Positions 26,889-36,643 of a stretch of 47,763 nucleotides of DNA are shown in pieces. A program made the position numbers and the translations under genes. The stretch's first letter is position 1. Each line of letters starts with the position of its first letter. The notes beneath the pieces are model-generated. The model ran no database searches, was not told where the DNA came from, and saw nothing but the letters and a program-made list of their open reading frames with translations. This DNA is from Planctomycetaceae bacterium UBA4655 (lineage in GTDB: Bacteria > Planctomycetota > Planctomycetia > Pirellulales > UBA1268): assembly GCA_002405515.1 (NCBI GenBank), contig DHLZ01000079.1:2439-50201 (forward strand). The letters run 5' to 3'.

Positions 26889-28244
26889 TCACGCAGCCTT
26901 GCTGGAGGGGAGTTCATGGACGTGCGCGGTTGGCAGCCGACCCACGGTGCGGTCCCAGGCGATGCCGTGGGCCTGCAACCGTTCGCGATACAGGTCGAGC
27001 AGGCCATTCCAGATGCGAGCGGACGGAAAGTCACGAAGAGCGCGTTCCTTGGCGGCCGTTCCGTGGCGCCGGCGCAGGGCCGGATCGGTCAGGTATCCGG
27101 TGATGGCGTTCGCCAGGGCGGCCACGTCGCCGAGCGGCACGATCGTTCCAGTGACGCCGTGCTGGATCGCGTCCACGACGCCGGTTGCCGAGAACCCGAC
27201 CGTGGGCAGCCCGGCACAGGCGGCTTCGAGTGGCACGTTGGGGAAGCCCTCGCGATGTGACGGAAACGCAAGGACGCTCATCACGTGATAGTAGGCTGAA
27301 GCATCCTTCACGAATCCCGTGATCACAACATCAGGATCGGACTTGAGCGCAGAGATCGTTTCGGCGTCGACGGGATCGCCGTCCTCGAAGTAACCGACGA
27401 CGAGCAGCTTGACTCCGGGATGCCCATGCCGAATGAGAGTGAACGCAGCGGCGAGTTCCCGGACTCCCTTGTCCCTGGTGAGTCGACCGACGAAACCGAC
27501 GACAGGCGCTCCCGGTGCGATACCGTACCGAGCCGCAATGTCGCGGACATCGGCCGAGTTCCTCCGGGCGATTATTCGTTCTGCATTTACGCCATTCGAC
27601 GAACCGCTGCCGATGACCAAGGCCTTGGCTTCGCGAACGAGCTTGCGCTCCAGGCACGTCGCCCGCAGGCTGGGGCTGACGAACAGGACCCGGTCCGCGC
27701 AAAAACCCGCCAGCCGTTCGGTCATCGTCAGTAGCCATAGCCGCCATCCGGAACAAGTCTCCAGACGCAGGCCGCGTTGCGTGTAGATGCGAACTGGGAC
27801 ACCGGCCAAGTACGCCGCGATCATTCCCAATAATCCTGCCTTCGGGGTTCCCGCGTTCACGATCTCCGGCTTCAGGCGACGGAACAGGCGCCACAGCCGA
27901 ACGAGTGAAACAAAATCCGCAATTGGTGACATTTCCCGGGACATCGGAACGGCGATCACAGTGATTTCGTCTCGTGCGGCCAATTGCCGGAGCTGCGGCC
28001 CAGGAGATGCCACTGCGATAACATCGATGCCGTTTTCGCGGAGAAAAGACAACTGTCCCGCCTGTAGCCAGAGCCCGCTCATTGCCGATGTGGTCAGGCT
28101 CACCAGTCGCACGCCTAGCCGCGGATTTGTCCTCGTCGATTCAACGACATCAACAAGACGCTTCGCCACGGCTTTGTCCGGATAACGCGAGAGGAAGACG
28201 GGCCGCGGAGGCTCGCGGAAATCCGGCTTTGACGCAAGGTCCAT
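26889..28244 (-). CDS. Glycosyltransferase, GT4 family, PglA-like position
   Basis: Protein of 451 residues from the ATG at 28244. After an unusual 45-residue leader, LVSLTTSAMSGLWLQAGQLSFL begins the N-domain, and VNAGTPKAGLLGMIAAYLAGVPVRIYTQRGLR is the typical acceptor-side segment of the GT4 subgroup that adds the second sugar to an undecaprenyl-PP-sugar. The C-domain has VVGFVGRLTRDKGVRELAAAF and PSHREGFPNVPLEAACAGLPTV (E-x7-E). Place directly before the initiating transferase fits transfer of the second sugar. The donor is unknown. Confidence 0.9.
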   Translation of the reverse strand: MDLASKPDFREPPRPVFLSRYPDKAVAKRLVDVVESTRTNPRLGVRLVSLTTSAMSGLWLQAGQLSFLRENGIDVIAVASPGPQLRQLAARDEITVIAVPMSREMSPIADFVSLVRLWRLFRRLKPEIVNAGTPKAGLLGMIAAYLAGVPVRIYTQRGLRLETCSGWRLWLLTMTERLAGFCADRVLFVSPSLRATCLERKLVREAKALVIGSGSSNGVNAERIIARRNSADVRDIAARYGIAPGAPVVGFVGRLTRDKGVRELAAAFTLIRHGHPGVKLLVVGYFEDGDPVDAETISALKSDPDVVITGFVKDASAYYHVMSVLAFPSHREGFPNVPLEAACAGLPTVGFSATGVVDAIQHGVTGTIVPLGDVAALANAITGYLTDPALRRRHGTAAKERALRDFPSARIWNGLLDLYRERLQAHGIAWDRTVGRLPTAHVHELPSSKAA

Positions 28245-28408
28245 TCAGAGCCGCAGCTTCGGCCGCCTCCCCCATCCTGCGCACCCGCCCGTGCCCGCGC
28301 CGCTCCTCTACAAACCCGAATTTCCGCAACTTTTAGAGAACGTCTTTTCAGCCCCGGCTTGCAATTCGGTGAACGCTGTCAGCCGGCCTGCGTTCCGATA
28401 TTCCTCAG

Positions 28409-29491
28409 TCACGCGTAGTGAAGCAACGCATGGACGATGCGCTCCCCCGCCCTCCCGTCACCGTAAATTTCTGGCCGTTCGACGGTCGGCGCGGAAAATG
28501 TTTCCAGGGCATTTGCCAGGCGTCCCGACAACGGAGGAACCAGGATGTTCCAGCCGGAATCAACGAGTTCCACCCACTCCGTCTCTTGCCGCATTGTCAC
28601 GCACGGCACTCCATGAAAATACGCTTCCTTTTGGAGACCACCGCTGTCCGTCGCGATCAGCCAGGCGTGCTTCTCGAGCTTCACCATGTCGAGGTAGCCG
28701 AGCGGATCGGTCGCGATGACGGTATGCGGAAGCACGATGCCGAACTCATCAAGGCGTCGACGGGTGCGCGGGTGCACGGGCCAGACGATGGGCCGGCTCG
28801 AGGCCGCAAACGCATCGACGATCGCCGACAGCATTTCGCGGGAATCGGCGTTTTCCTGGCGGTGCACCGTCGCGAGGGTGTACGAGCCCGACTCGCAGCC
28901 GAGCCGCTGAAGGATCGTGCTCTGCCGCTCCGCCTGCTGGCCGAATTGAATTGCCGCGTCGTACATCACGTCACCGACGTTGACCACGGCCGGACCCTCG
29001 ATCCCCTCCCTCGCGAGATTTGCCGTTGCCTCAACGGTCGGCGTGAGCAACAGGTCGCTCGCGTGGTCGGTGAGAATCCGATTGATCTCCTCCGGCATGC
29101 GGCGGTTGCGGCTGCGAAGCCCGGCCTCCACATGGGCGATCCGCAGATGAATTTTCGAGGCAGCCAGCGCTGCCGCCACGGTCGAATCCGTGTCGCCATA
29201 TACGAGCACCCAATCCGGACGCTCTTCGAGGAGCACCCTCTCGATCGCCTCGATCATGCGGCCCGTGTTCTGGCCATGGGTTCCGCCGCCGATGCCGAAG
29301 TGGTGGGAAGGGGCCGGCAGGCCAAGCTCCTCGAAGAAGATGTCGCTCATGCTCGCGTCGAAATGCTGCCCCGTATGGACGATTTTTTCGGAGATGGCAC
29401 CCGCGACGCTCGGCGCGGCGATGGATCGTGACACGACGGCGGCCTTGACGAATTGCGGCCGGGCGCCGACGACCGTGATAAGATTGAGCAT
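28409..29491 (-). CDS. wecB: UDP-N-acetylglucosamine 2-epimerase (non-hydrolysing)
   Basis: Protein of 360 residues beginning LITVVGARPQFVKAAVVSR, the hallmark of WecB. Other family motifs are TGQHFDASMSDIFFEELGL, VYGDTDSTVAAALAA, HVEAGLRSRNRRMPEEINRILTD, VHRQENAD and TDSGGLQKEAYFHGVPCVTMR (with the allosteric UDP site). It converts UDP-GlcNAc to UDP-ManNAc. The dehydrogenase at 16214 could further oxidise this to UDP-ManNAcA, but that enzyme looks more like the UDP-GlcNAc subtype. Gap to the upstream dehydratase gene is 45 bases. Confidence 0.95.
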   Translation of the reverse strand: MLNLITVVGARPQFVKAAVVSRSIAAPSVAGAISEKIVHTGQHFDASMSDIFFEELGLPAPSHHFGIGGGTHGQNTGRMIEAIERVLLEERPDWVLVYGDTDSTVAAALAASKIHLRIAHVEAGLRSRNRRMPEEINRILTDHASDLLLTPTVEATANLAREGIEGPAVVNVGDVMYDAAIQFGQQAERQSTILQRLGCESGSYTLATVHRQENADSREMLSAIVDAFAASSRPIVWPVHPRTRRRLDEFGIVLPHTVIATDPLGYLDMVKLEKHAWLIATDSGGLQKEAYFHGVPCVTMRQETEWVELVDSGWNILVPPLSGRLANALETFSAPTVERPEIYGDGRAGERIVHALLHYA

Positions 29492-29536
29492 CGTGACCCT
29501 TTTTCGACGTCTTCCGGATCGACCGTCCCCCCGGGA

Positions 29537-31492
29537 TCAGGCGGCCTTGGTGTCCCCTCGGGTGCCACGATCCTGACCGGGCTGCGGTGCCCTCGGCCCG
29601 ACCCGCCCGGCGATGGCACCAGCCAGTTCCGGCGTGTAGTCGGGAACGAGGCCGGCGAGCGCCTCACGCACGACGTGGGCGGGGGAGTTCACGATTCCAA
29701 CCAGGTGATCGACGACCTGCGGCACGTCGAGATCCGCCACCTCGGGCCTTGCCGCGACGATCTTTGGATGCGCGGTGGCCTCGAGCGACTCGACGTCCTC
29801 ATCGAACAGTTCCTCGTAGAGCTTCTCGCCGGGCCGGAGGCCGGAGAACTGGATCTCGATGTCACGGCCCTCGACCAGATTCGAGAGCCGGATCATGTCG
29901 CGGGCCAGGTCGGCGATTCGGACCGGCTCACCCATATCGAGGACGAACACCTCTCCCCCGCGTCCCATGAGCCCGGCCTGGAGCACGAGCCGCGACGCCT
30001 CTGGAATCGTCATGAAGAAACGCTCGATGTCGGGATGGGTGACGGTGATCGGTCCGCCGCGGAGGAGCTGCTCTCGAAAAAGCGGCACGACACTGCCGGC
30101 CGAGTCGAGCACGTTGCCAAATCGGACCGTGATGAACTTCGTGAGAGACTCTGGGGCGACCGCGCGGACGAGCATCTCGGCGAGCCGCTTGCAGGCCCCC
30201 ATGACGCTCGTGGGGTTCACCGCCTTGTCGGTCGAGATCATGACGAACGTCTCCACCTCGGCGGCGGCGGCGGCCCGCGCGAGCCCGGCGGTCGCGATCG
30301 CGATGTTCTTGACCGCCTCTCCCGGATGCGCCTCCATGAGCGGCACGTGCTTGTAGGCGGCGGCGTGGAAGACGATCGAGGGCCGCTGCTCGAGCAGGAT
30401 CGCCTGCATTCTCGTGGAGTCGGTGATGTCGCCGATGCACGGCAGGCACTCGATGCCGGAAAAGTCGCGATGCATCTCGCGTTCGAGCCAAAACAGCCCG
30501 TTTTCGTTCCGGTCCACGAGGACGATCCGGGCCGGGGCATGCCTCGCGACCTGACGGCAGATTTCTGCCCCGATGCTGCCGGCCGCACCGGTCACCAGCA
30601 CAGTCTCTCCCGAGAGCCACGCCCCGATGCCCTCGAGGTCGATCTCCACCGGCTCCCTCCTGAGGAGGTCGCCGATGTCGAGCGGCCTCGGCTGGACGTG
30701 CAGGCCGCCGCTCACGAGCGTCTCGATTCCCGGCACGATCCGCACGCGGCAACCTGAAGCGAAGCATCGCTGCTCGATCGAGCGGACCTGGCGGCCCACG
30801 AGCGTTCCCGAGACGAGCATCACCTCGTCCACTCGATGCAGGGCGACGAGACGCTCGAGATCGTCGGTCGTTCCCAGAACCGGCACGCCGACCGTGGCGC
30901 GGCCGACGAGTTGTGACTCGTCGGCCGGGGCAATGACGCCGATGATGCGGCTTTCGGACCTGGGAGAGCCGTTGACCGTCCGAACGATCGCCTCACTGGA
31001 GAGGCAGGTGCCGACGAGCAGGCAGCGGCTCGCACTGCTCTGCTGACGGCGGTGCAGGATGTCATGCACCTCGCAGGCAGCGGCCCGAATCCCGGCGAGG
31101 ATCGAGATGGAGACGAGCCAATCGATGACGGCAACGCTCCGCGGCACCCCGACACCGGCGAACTGACAGACGACGAACCCCGCCAGCGATCCCAACGTGA
31201 CCGCCCTGACGAGCCTCCAGAGGTCGTCGCGGCTGACGCCCCGTATGCTCCGACGATGGAAGTCGGCCAAAATGAGAAACGCCCACTGGATCGGCACCAC
31301 GATGCCCATCGCCCCGTGCAAGGTTTCCCATACGCGGCCGTCGAGTTCCCAGTCGAAACGCATCAGGTAGGCGATGACCATCCCGAGCGAGAGTGCGGCG
31401 AAGTTCACGCCAGCCCGGGCGACGTCGTTCTTCGACCATCCTTGGAACGCCTTGAATGCCCTCGAACGGCGAATCAACTGTTGAATGCCCAT
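29537..31492 (-). CDS. Membrane-bound NDP-sugar 4,6-dehydratase, PglF/WbpM/CapD type
   Basis: Protein of 651 residues. The first 130 hold about four membrane segments; a CoA-binding-like Rossmann domain follows (SRCLLVGTCLSSEAIV). The catalytic SDR domain begins at about 297 with ETVLVTGAAGSIGAEICRQ and includes AAAYKHVPLMEAHP, STDKAVNPTSVMGACKR (the atypical M/K replacing the SDR Tyr/Lys pair), and FSGLRPGEKLYEELF. The family makes UDP-4-keto-6-deoxy-GlcNAc from UDP-GlcNAc, first step to bacillosamine, or a C5-epimerised variant. Start: ATG 31492 (MGIQQLIRR); the longer TTG start at 31576 lacks support. Confidence 0.92.
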   Translation of the reverse strand: MGIQQLIRRSRAFKAFQGWSKNDVARAGVNFAALSLGMVIAYLMRFDWELDGRVWETLHGAMGIVVPIQWAFLILADFHRRSIRGVSRDDLWRLVRAVTLGSLAGFVVCQFAGVGVPRSVAVIDWLVSISILAGIRAAACEVHDILHRRQQSSASRCLLVGTCLSSEAIVRTVNGSPRSESRIIGVIAPADESQLVGRATVGVPVLGTTDDLERLVALHRVDEVMLVSGTLVGRQVRSIEQRCFASGCRVRIVPGIETLVSGGLHVQPRPLDIGDLLRREPVEIDLEGIGAWLSGETVLVTGAAGSIGAEICRQVARHAPARIVLVDRNENGLFWLEREMHRDFSGIECLPCIGDITDSTRMQAILLEQRPSIVFHAAAYKHVPLMEAHPGEAVKNIAIATAGLARAAAAAEVETFVMISTDKAVNPTSVMGACKRLAEMLVRAVAPESLTKFITVRFGNVLDSAGSVVPLFREQLLRGGPITVTHPDIERFFMTIPEASRLVLQAGLMGRGGEVFVLDMGEPVRIADLARDMIRLSNLVEGRDIEIQFSGLRPGEKLYEELFDEDVESLEATAHPKIVAARPEVADLDVPQVVDHLVGIVNSPAHVVREALAGLVPDYTPELAGAIAGRVGPRAPQPGQDRGTRGDTKAA

Positions 31493-31584
31493 GGCCGATT
31501 TCCGGGAAGAGGAATGAACCCTTGCCCGCACTATCGGCACAACCGATCCATCTTCTCCAGGAATTGCTTTCGGCAACTTCCGCG

Positions 31585-34254
31585 TTACCGTCGCGTTTTT
31601 TCAGGCTTTGCCGCAGCCGACTGGGATCCTTCGCCACGACTTCGGGCCTCCACTCTGCCCAGCTTCCCCCGAAGATCGTTCCTGTCGGGCCTCCGCAGCA
31701 GACACCATTCGAGTTCTTTGGCGGCGGTGGCCCAGTCTTCGACGACGATCGCCGCATCGGCCGTAGCTCGATGAGCCTCGAACGATGATGGGTCGGCACG
31801 GATCGCCTCCTGGACCGTCGCGAGCGCCTCGGCCGGGCGGCCAAGGCGTTGCTCGATCGCGGCGGCCTCCAAGAGCAGTCGGCTCCTCGTCGCCGGCTCA
31901 GCCCGCTCGGCGGCACTCGCACGAAGCCGCTCGAGCCGACGTTCTCGCACCTCGGCCAAGGCCTCGGCCTTTTCGCGACGGCTCCAGGCCGCATCGATCG
32001 CCCGCAGGCCGTCGAGGTCGGGGGCGAGCAGGTCGCACGCCTCCGCCGAAGAAAGTCGCGGCAGGAGGATTGCGATGATCCTCGTCCGCTGACGCGAGTC
32101 CGCCGCGAAACTTCTTCGCCAGAACTCCGCAGCCCGGTCCATGTCGCCGTCGAGGGCCGCTTGGTTGGCCACCTCGAACAGCACGAGCGAGTCGGATGGC
32201 CGCACGAGCAGGCCCTGCGCGACCAGGTCTGAGGCCGCTTCGGGCCGACCGGCGAGGAAGGCCAGTTGCGCGAGCACGCACCAGGCCTCGCCGGCGAGCG
32301 GGGAGACGCGAACGGCCCTCGAGGCATCGCCGAGCGCGAGTTCGAGGTCGTCCGCATCGGGGGCGGCGGCACGCCGGACCCAGTCGACCAGTTCACCGTG
32401 CGACGCGAACCCCCCCTTGCCGGCGGCGAGCCTGATGTCCATGAGTCCGATTGATTTGCCATCAGCCAGTCGGCTTCTTCCGAATCGCTCCATGCGCGCG
32501 AGGGCCAGAGCTGAGGAGGCCCGCGGGTGATCGGGCCGCAGCGACACGCACCGCTCGAGCGCCGTGATTCGAGCGTCGAGCTTGTCGAGCAGCCGTTCCT
32601 GTCCGTCATTGCCCTCCGATCCGGCTTGCTCGGCAGGCCTTGATGCCGCCATCTCGATCTCCCGGGCGAGCTTCACCGACGCCTCCCAGAAGGGTTCCGC
32701 GCGGGCGGCCGCGATCTGCCGCACGGCACTGCCGCACAAAAGCACCATGATTCCCACGCCACCGACGACTGCCGCGTGTCGGCCGAGTCGCAGATCGATC
32801 GTGGGCAGCCAAGCGACACGCCGCGACGCCAGAGCGATGCCGCAGCCGCCGAGCGTCACGAGCAGCGTCGAGCAGGCAGGCACGTACCATGCGAAGTCCA
32901 CGAGCGCATGCACCACGCCGGCCGCAAGCCCCGACGCGATCGCCACGCCGACATGCCGTTCCCGCTCATTGCCGAGAGCGACCAAGAACCATGCGGCGGC
33001 GGTTGCCGCCATGATCGCAATCACGACGACGGCGAGACCGACGAAGCCGGTCTCGACACCGACATTCAAAAAGCCGTTCTCGGCATGCGTGAAGACGATT
33101 TCCCCGGTGGGTGGCATCGCAAGCGGCGAGACGTCCGCATGCGTTCCAGCTCCGGTGCCAAGCCAGGAAAACTCCGCGATCAGGCGGCACGCTGCCCGCC
33201 AGATGGCGAGCCTTTTGAAGTCGACGGACGTCGGTCCACCGGACTCGAACCCGAGCCCCATGACCTCAAAACGACCCATCAACCGATCCCATCCATGGAT
33301 TCCCAGCGCGGCCGAGACGAGGGCCGCAGCGGCAATCAAGCCGACGGCGGAGGAGACCCGCCACACGGTCGATCGTGCGAGGCAGCACAGGGCGACCACG
33401 ATCGCGAAACCGCATGCGAGCGACCCTCCCCGCGAGAGCGACGACGCCGCCGCAAAGGCCACCACGGCCAGCATCAACCAGCCCGCGAGGCGTTCCCGTT
33501 CGTAGAGCCCTTTTTGGAGCCCGGATGGTGAGGCCATCGCCCGAACGAGCACCGCCCCACAGCCGATCGCGAGGAACCCCGCGAAGTGATTGCGGTTCGT
33601 GAATGTGCCCTTCACGGCTCCACCGGCATCGTTGTGGGCAAACTCATAGATCCAGAGGTATCTGCCGTTGCCGGAGAGGTACTGCACGATTCCAAGCGTT
33701 GCGAGGATGCCCATCGCCCACGTGATCGCCCTGAGGATCCGTTCCACGTCCTCCACGGAGCGGATTTTCTGCACGACGACCGCGGTGAAAACGCCCTGAG
33801 CGAGCAGGATTCCCAGGCACGCGAGCGTTTCGCCCGGCACGAGCGAGAGGCAGTCCCAGCGTCCGAAGCTCCGAGCGCCGCCATCGAGGCAGGGCAGCAG
33901 GGAAACCACTCCCTGTGAGATCGCCTCGATCCACGGCCGTGGCAATGGAAGCACCTGGAGAAACCCGATCGCGATGCCGAGGATCGCCAACGCATCGAGC
34001 AGGCCGAATCGCCAGGTGCCGTCGCGCCGCCAGGCGGCGATCGTCCAGGACGCCATGGCTGCCAGGGCGGCCCCCGTGAGGATGGCCTGTCCGAGAGGGT
34101 GCCGACCACCCATGGCGAGCGGCATCGCCACGATTGCGAGCACCACCGCAAGATCGAGGCATCCTCGCTCGACTCGGTCCAGGGGATCGGCCACGACCGC
34201 TTGCGGCGGGTTCCCGCGATGCGACTGAGCGGACCTGCCCCTGGGCGACGCCAT
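31585..34254 (-). CDS. O-antigen ligase family protein with C-terminal TPR domain
   Basis: Protein of 889 residues, starting at the ATG that overlaps the Wzc stop (ATGA at 34254). Residues about 35-500 carry a dozen membrane segments and the Wzy_C region: GAVKGTFTNRNHFAGFLAIGCG, LSRGGSLACGFAIVVALCCL and IAEFSWLGTGAGTHADV. A loop with TGEIVFTHAENGFLNVGVETGFVG follows. The last 300 residues are TPR-like helices (ALERCVSLRPDHPRASSALALARM, IRADPSSFEAHRATADAAIVV). It probably polymerises repeat units as a Wzy-type enzyme, with TPRs scaffolding the export complex. Ligase-TPR fusions are frequent in planctomycetes. Confidence 0.85.
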   Translation of the reverse strand: MASPRGRSAQSHRGNPPQAVVADPLDRVERGCLDLAVVLAIVAMPLAMGGRHPLGQAILTGAALAAMASWTIAAWRRDGTWRFGLLDALAILGIAIGFLQVLPLPRPWIEAISQGVVSLLPCLDGGARSFGRWDCLSLVPGETLACLGILLAQGVFTAVVVQKIRSVEDVERILRAITWAMGILATLGIVQYLSGNGRYLWIYEFAHNDAGGAVKGTFTNRNHFAGFLAIGCGAVLVRAMASPSGLQKGLYERERLAGWLMLAVVAFAAASSLSRGGSLACGFAIVVALCCLARSTVWRVSSAVGLIAAAALVSAALGIHGWDRLMGRFEVMGLGFESGGPTSVDFKRLAIWRAACRLIAEFSWLGTGAGTHADVSPLAMPPTGEIVFTHAENGFLNVGVETGFVGLAVVVIAIMAATAAAWFLVALGNERERHVGVAIASGLAAGVVHALVDFAWYVPACSTLLVTLGGCGIALASRRVAWLPTIDLRLGRHAAVVGGVGIMVLLCGSAVRQIAAARAEPFWEASVKLAREIEMAASRPAEQAGSEGNDGQERLLDKLDARITALERCVSLRPDHPRASSALALARMERFGRSRLADGKSIGLMDIRLAAGKGGFASHGELVDWVRRAAAPDADDLELALGDASRAVRVSPLAGEAWCVLAQLAFLAGRPEAASDLVAQGLLVRPSDSLVLFEVANQAALDGDMDRAAEFWRRSFAADSRQRTRIIAILLPRLSSAEACDLLAPDLDGLRAIDAAWSRREKAEALAEVRERRLERLRASAAERAEPATRSRLLLEAAAIEQRLGRPAEALATVQEAIRADPSSFEAHRATADAAIVVEDWATAAKELEWCLLRRPDRNDLRGKLGRVEARSRGEGSQSAAAKPEKTRR

Positions 34255-36617
34255 CACGCGGCCCTCGCACGCGGAGGCTCTCCGCCTGGCGGGCGACCAC
34301 GGGAATGATCCATCTGGACGGCGACGTCGGCATCGCCCTTATCCACATCGGTCGCGGACTCTTCTTCGCCATATGGCTTGCCGTAGCCGTAGCCGTAGCC
34401 GTAGCCGTAGCCGCCGTAGCCATAGCCATAGCCATAGCCGTGCTCCTCGAAGCCAACCGCGTTGATGACGGCTCCCGCCAGCGTGGTGCCGAGGGCCCGC
34501 AGCGTCTCGACGGTCTTGCGGATGGAGTTGCGTCGGTTTTTCTCAGGACGGATGACCATCACCGTGGTGTCGCTCGCCCTCCCAATCGCCGCCGCATCGG
34601 TTCCCGCGAGTACCGGGGGCGAATCGATGATGATCTGGTCGTAGACGGTCTCGGCCCAACCCAGCAGATCCGCAAAGCGGTTGCCAAGCAGAAGCTCGGC
34701 TGGATTCGCCGGTCGCCTGCCGGACGGAATGATGTCGATCGGCACGGCTCCGGACCGGCAGATCACGGCCGCGGCGACGTCTGCGACCGGATCCGAGCCC
34801 GAGAGGATCTCGGCGAGACCACGATGCGACCGCTCGCCGATCAGGTTCGTCAGGCCGGGCTTTCGCAGGTCGCCATCAATGAGCAGCACACGCCTGCCCG
34901 CCTGGTGGTAGGAGATCGCAAGATTGACACTCACGGTCGTCTTGCCGTCGCCCGGCTCCGAACTCGTCACGCTGACTCGCCGCACGTCGCCGCCTCCCAT
35001 GACGATCACGGTCCGCAGCGTGCGAAAACCCTCGCTCGCGGCGTCGGAGGATTCCTTCCACACGTGCGCCTTCTCGAGGCCGGCGGAACCATCGTCACCG
35101 GCTTCTTCGTCATCGTCGGCCATCCCGGGGATCGTCGCGAGCGTCCGCAGCCCGAACCTGCTTTCGAGGTCGGCGGGCGACCGCACGCGATCGTCGAGAC
35201 TGTCGAGAATCAGGACTAAGCCCACACCGACGGCCAGACCTGCCGCCGAGAAAAACAGGATCGTCAGGTTGGGCTTCGGCGAGACGGGGCTTGTCGGCAC
35301 GACCGCCTCCCGCACGACCGTTGTCTTCACCCCGCCGTGCTCCTGCCTGAGATCGACACTCGCGATCTGGCCGAGAATCGTGTTGCGGAGTTCCCGCAGC
35401 CATCGCAGGTCGTGCTCGACGATGTCGAGTTTCGCGGTTTCGCTCGCAAACCCGATCGACTCCTTCTTCGCCTGCTCGTAACTGTCCCGGAGCCCTGCCT
35501 CATGGCGGCTCGTCGCCTCGAGCTTCTGCCGCAGGATCTGCTCCACCGCCCGGGCAACCGTGGCATCATCTTGGCCGAGCGACGGCCCGTTTCCGACACC
35601 GTCCAACTGCTTGAGATACGCCTCGACCTGGCCGATCTTCTTGCGACGCTCGACGACTCGCGGGTGATTGTCGCCGTAATACTCGAGCATCGTCTCGAGC
35701 TGCGCCCGGTCCTCGATAAGCTGCTTCTCGAGCGAGACACGGGTCTCCTTGTTTCGGCCGCCGAGCCCCATCGATTCGAGGAACGCATCCTTGCCGAGCG
35801 TCTCCTCGATCGCCATCAGGCTCTTGCGGAGATCGTCTCCCCGCTGCATCGACTCGACGAGGGCGTGGTGCGTGGCCTGGAGCGCGAGCCGCTTTTTCTG
35901 TGTCTCGACGAGCGCTGCATTCAGCTGGATCGCCCGCTCCACGACCGGATGGGCCCGCTTGTCGTCACTCTTGATACCGAGGTCGCCGACCCGCTCGCGG
36001 ATCGCGAGGTATTCCCGCTGCTTGCCCTCGATCCTTTCGTCGACCGACGCCTTCTCCTTGTTGAGCGTTTCAACGAGAGTGCCGGCCTTTCCCTTGTGCG
36101 ACTCCTCCATGAACCGGGCGTAGGCCTGAACGACCGACTGCAGCACCGCGGCGGTCAACTCGGGCTGCGGCGAGCGGAACCGCAGGTCGATCAGGTTCGT
36201 CTGCTTCACACCACGGATCTTCAGCGACTTCGAGATTCGCGTAGCGAGCCGTTCCGGATCCCGCGAGCCCATCATGGCTTGCAGCGACGGGTCGAGGAGC
36301 GATGCAGCCGATTGGAGAACGAGCGGGCTTGCGATCAGGGTTTCGTAGGTCGTCATCGCTTTCAGTTCTTCGCCCCTCGCGGCCAGCGACGTGCTGAGCG
36401 ACTCGCGGTGCGAATCGACGACGAGGATCTCCGTCTCGGCCTCGAAGATCCGCTCGGCCGTTGCGAAATAAAGACCTCCAAGACCGAGGCTGGCGGCGAA
36501 GCACGACACCACCACGAAGCGTCGCCGCCAGAGCAACCCCAAGAGCCGCATCGCTCGTTGGACCATCGCCTCCGCGGAATCTTCGGCCACGAGTTGGCTC
36601 TCGATCATGGACTGCAT
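34254..36617 (-). CDS. wzc: Polysaccharide co-polymerase and BY-kinase (Wzc type)
   Basis: Protein of 787 residues. Membrane segments lie near 33-52 and 443-465 and flank a periplasmic Wzz-like region with long coiled coils. The cytoplasmic BY-kinase has Walker A SSEPGDGKTTVSV near 554, Walker A' VLLIDGDLRKPGL near 580 and Walker B QIIIDSPPV near 664. The C-terminus has a tyrosine cluster of about ten Tyr, nine in Gly-Tyr alternation, coded by a hexamer repeat. The protein controls chain length and export by cycling autophosphorylation, opposed by the CpsB-type phosphatase upstream. Gap to wza is 26 bases, and its stop overlaps the ligase-TPR start. Confidence 0.93.
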   Translation of the reverse strand: MQSMIESQLVAEDSAEAMVQRAMRLLGLLWRRRFVVVSCFAASLGLGGLYFATAERIFEAETEILVVDSHRESLSTSLAARGEELKAMTTYETLIASPLVLQSAASLLDPSLQAMMGSRDPERLATRISKSLKIRGVKQTNLIDLRFRSPQPELTAAVLQSVVQAYARFMEESHKGKAGTLVETLNKEKASVDERIEGKQREYLAIRERVGDLGIKSDDKRAHPVVERAIQLNAALVETQKKRLALQATHHALVESMQRGDDLRKSLMAIEETLGKDAFLESMGLGGRNKETRVSLEKQLIEDRAQLETMLEYYGDNHPRVVERRKKIGQVEAYLKQLDGVGNGPSLGQDDATVARAVEQILRQKLEATSRHEAGLRDSYEQAKKESIGFASETAKLDIVEHDLRWLRELRNTILGQIASVDLRQEHGGVKTTVVREAVVPTSPVSPKPNLTILFFSAAGLAVGVGLVLILDSLDDRVRSPADLESRFGLRTLATIPGMADDDEEAGDDGSAGLEKAHVWKESSDAASEGFRTLRTVIVMGGGDVRRVSVTSSEPGDGKTTVSVNLAISYHQAGRRVLLIDGDLRKPGLTNLIGERSHRGLAEILSGSDPVADVAAAVICRSGAVPIDIIPSGRRPANPAELLLGNRFADLLGWAETVYDQIIIDSPPVLAGTDAAAIGRASDTTVMVIRPEKNRRNSIRKTVETLRALGTTLAGAVINAVGFEEHGYGYGYGYGGYGYGYGYGYGKPYGEEESATDVDKGDADVAVQMDHSRGRPPGGEPPRARAA
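34380..34442. repeat. Hexamer tandem repeat coding the Wzc tyrosine tail
   Basis: On the plus strand five GCCGTA units are followed by GCC, one more GCCGTA, three GCCATA units and GCCGTG. On the coding strand they give alternating Tyr and Gly with one Gly-Gly interruption. Because units are six bases, slippage would change the number of tyrosines without breaking the frame. Confidence 0.85.
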
Positions 36618-36643
36618 ATGTGGCTCGGAGTTCCCCGGAGATG

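Noticed and set aside
34380..34442. Regular short repeats considered as a CRISPR array
   Set aside because: Units are six bases without spacers and lie in frame inside wzc, coding the Gly-Tyr tail.
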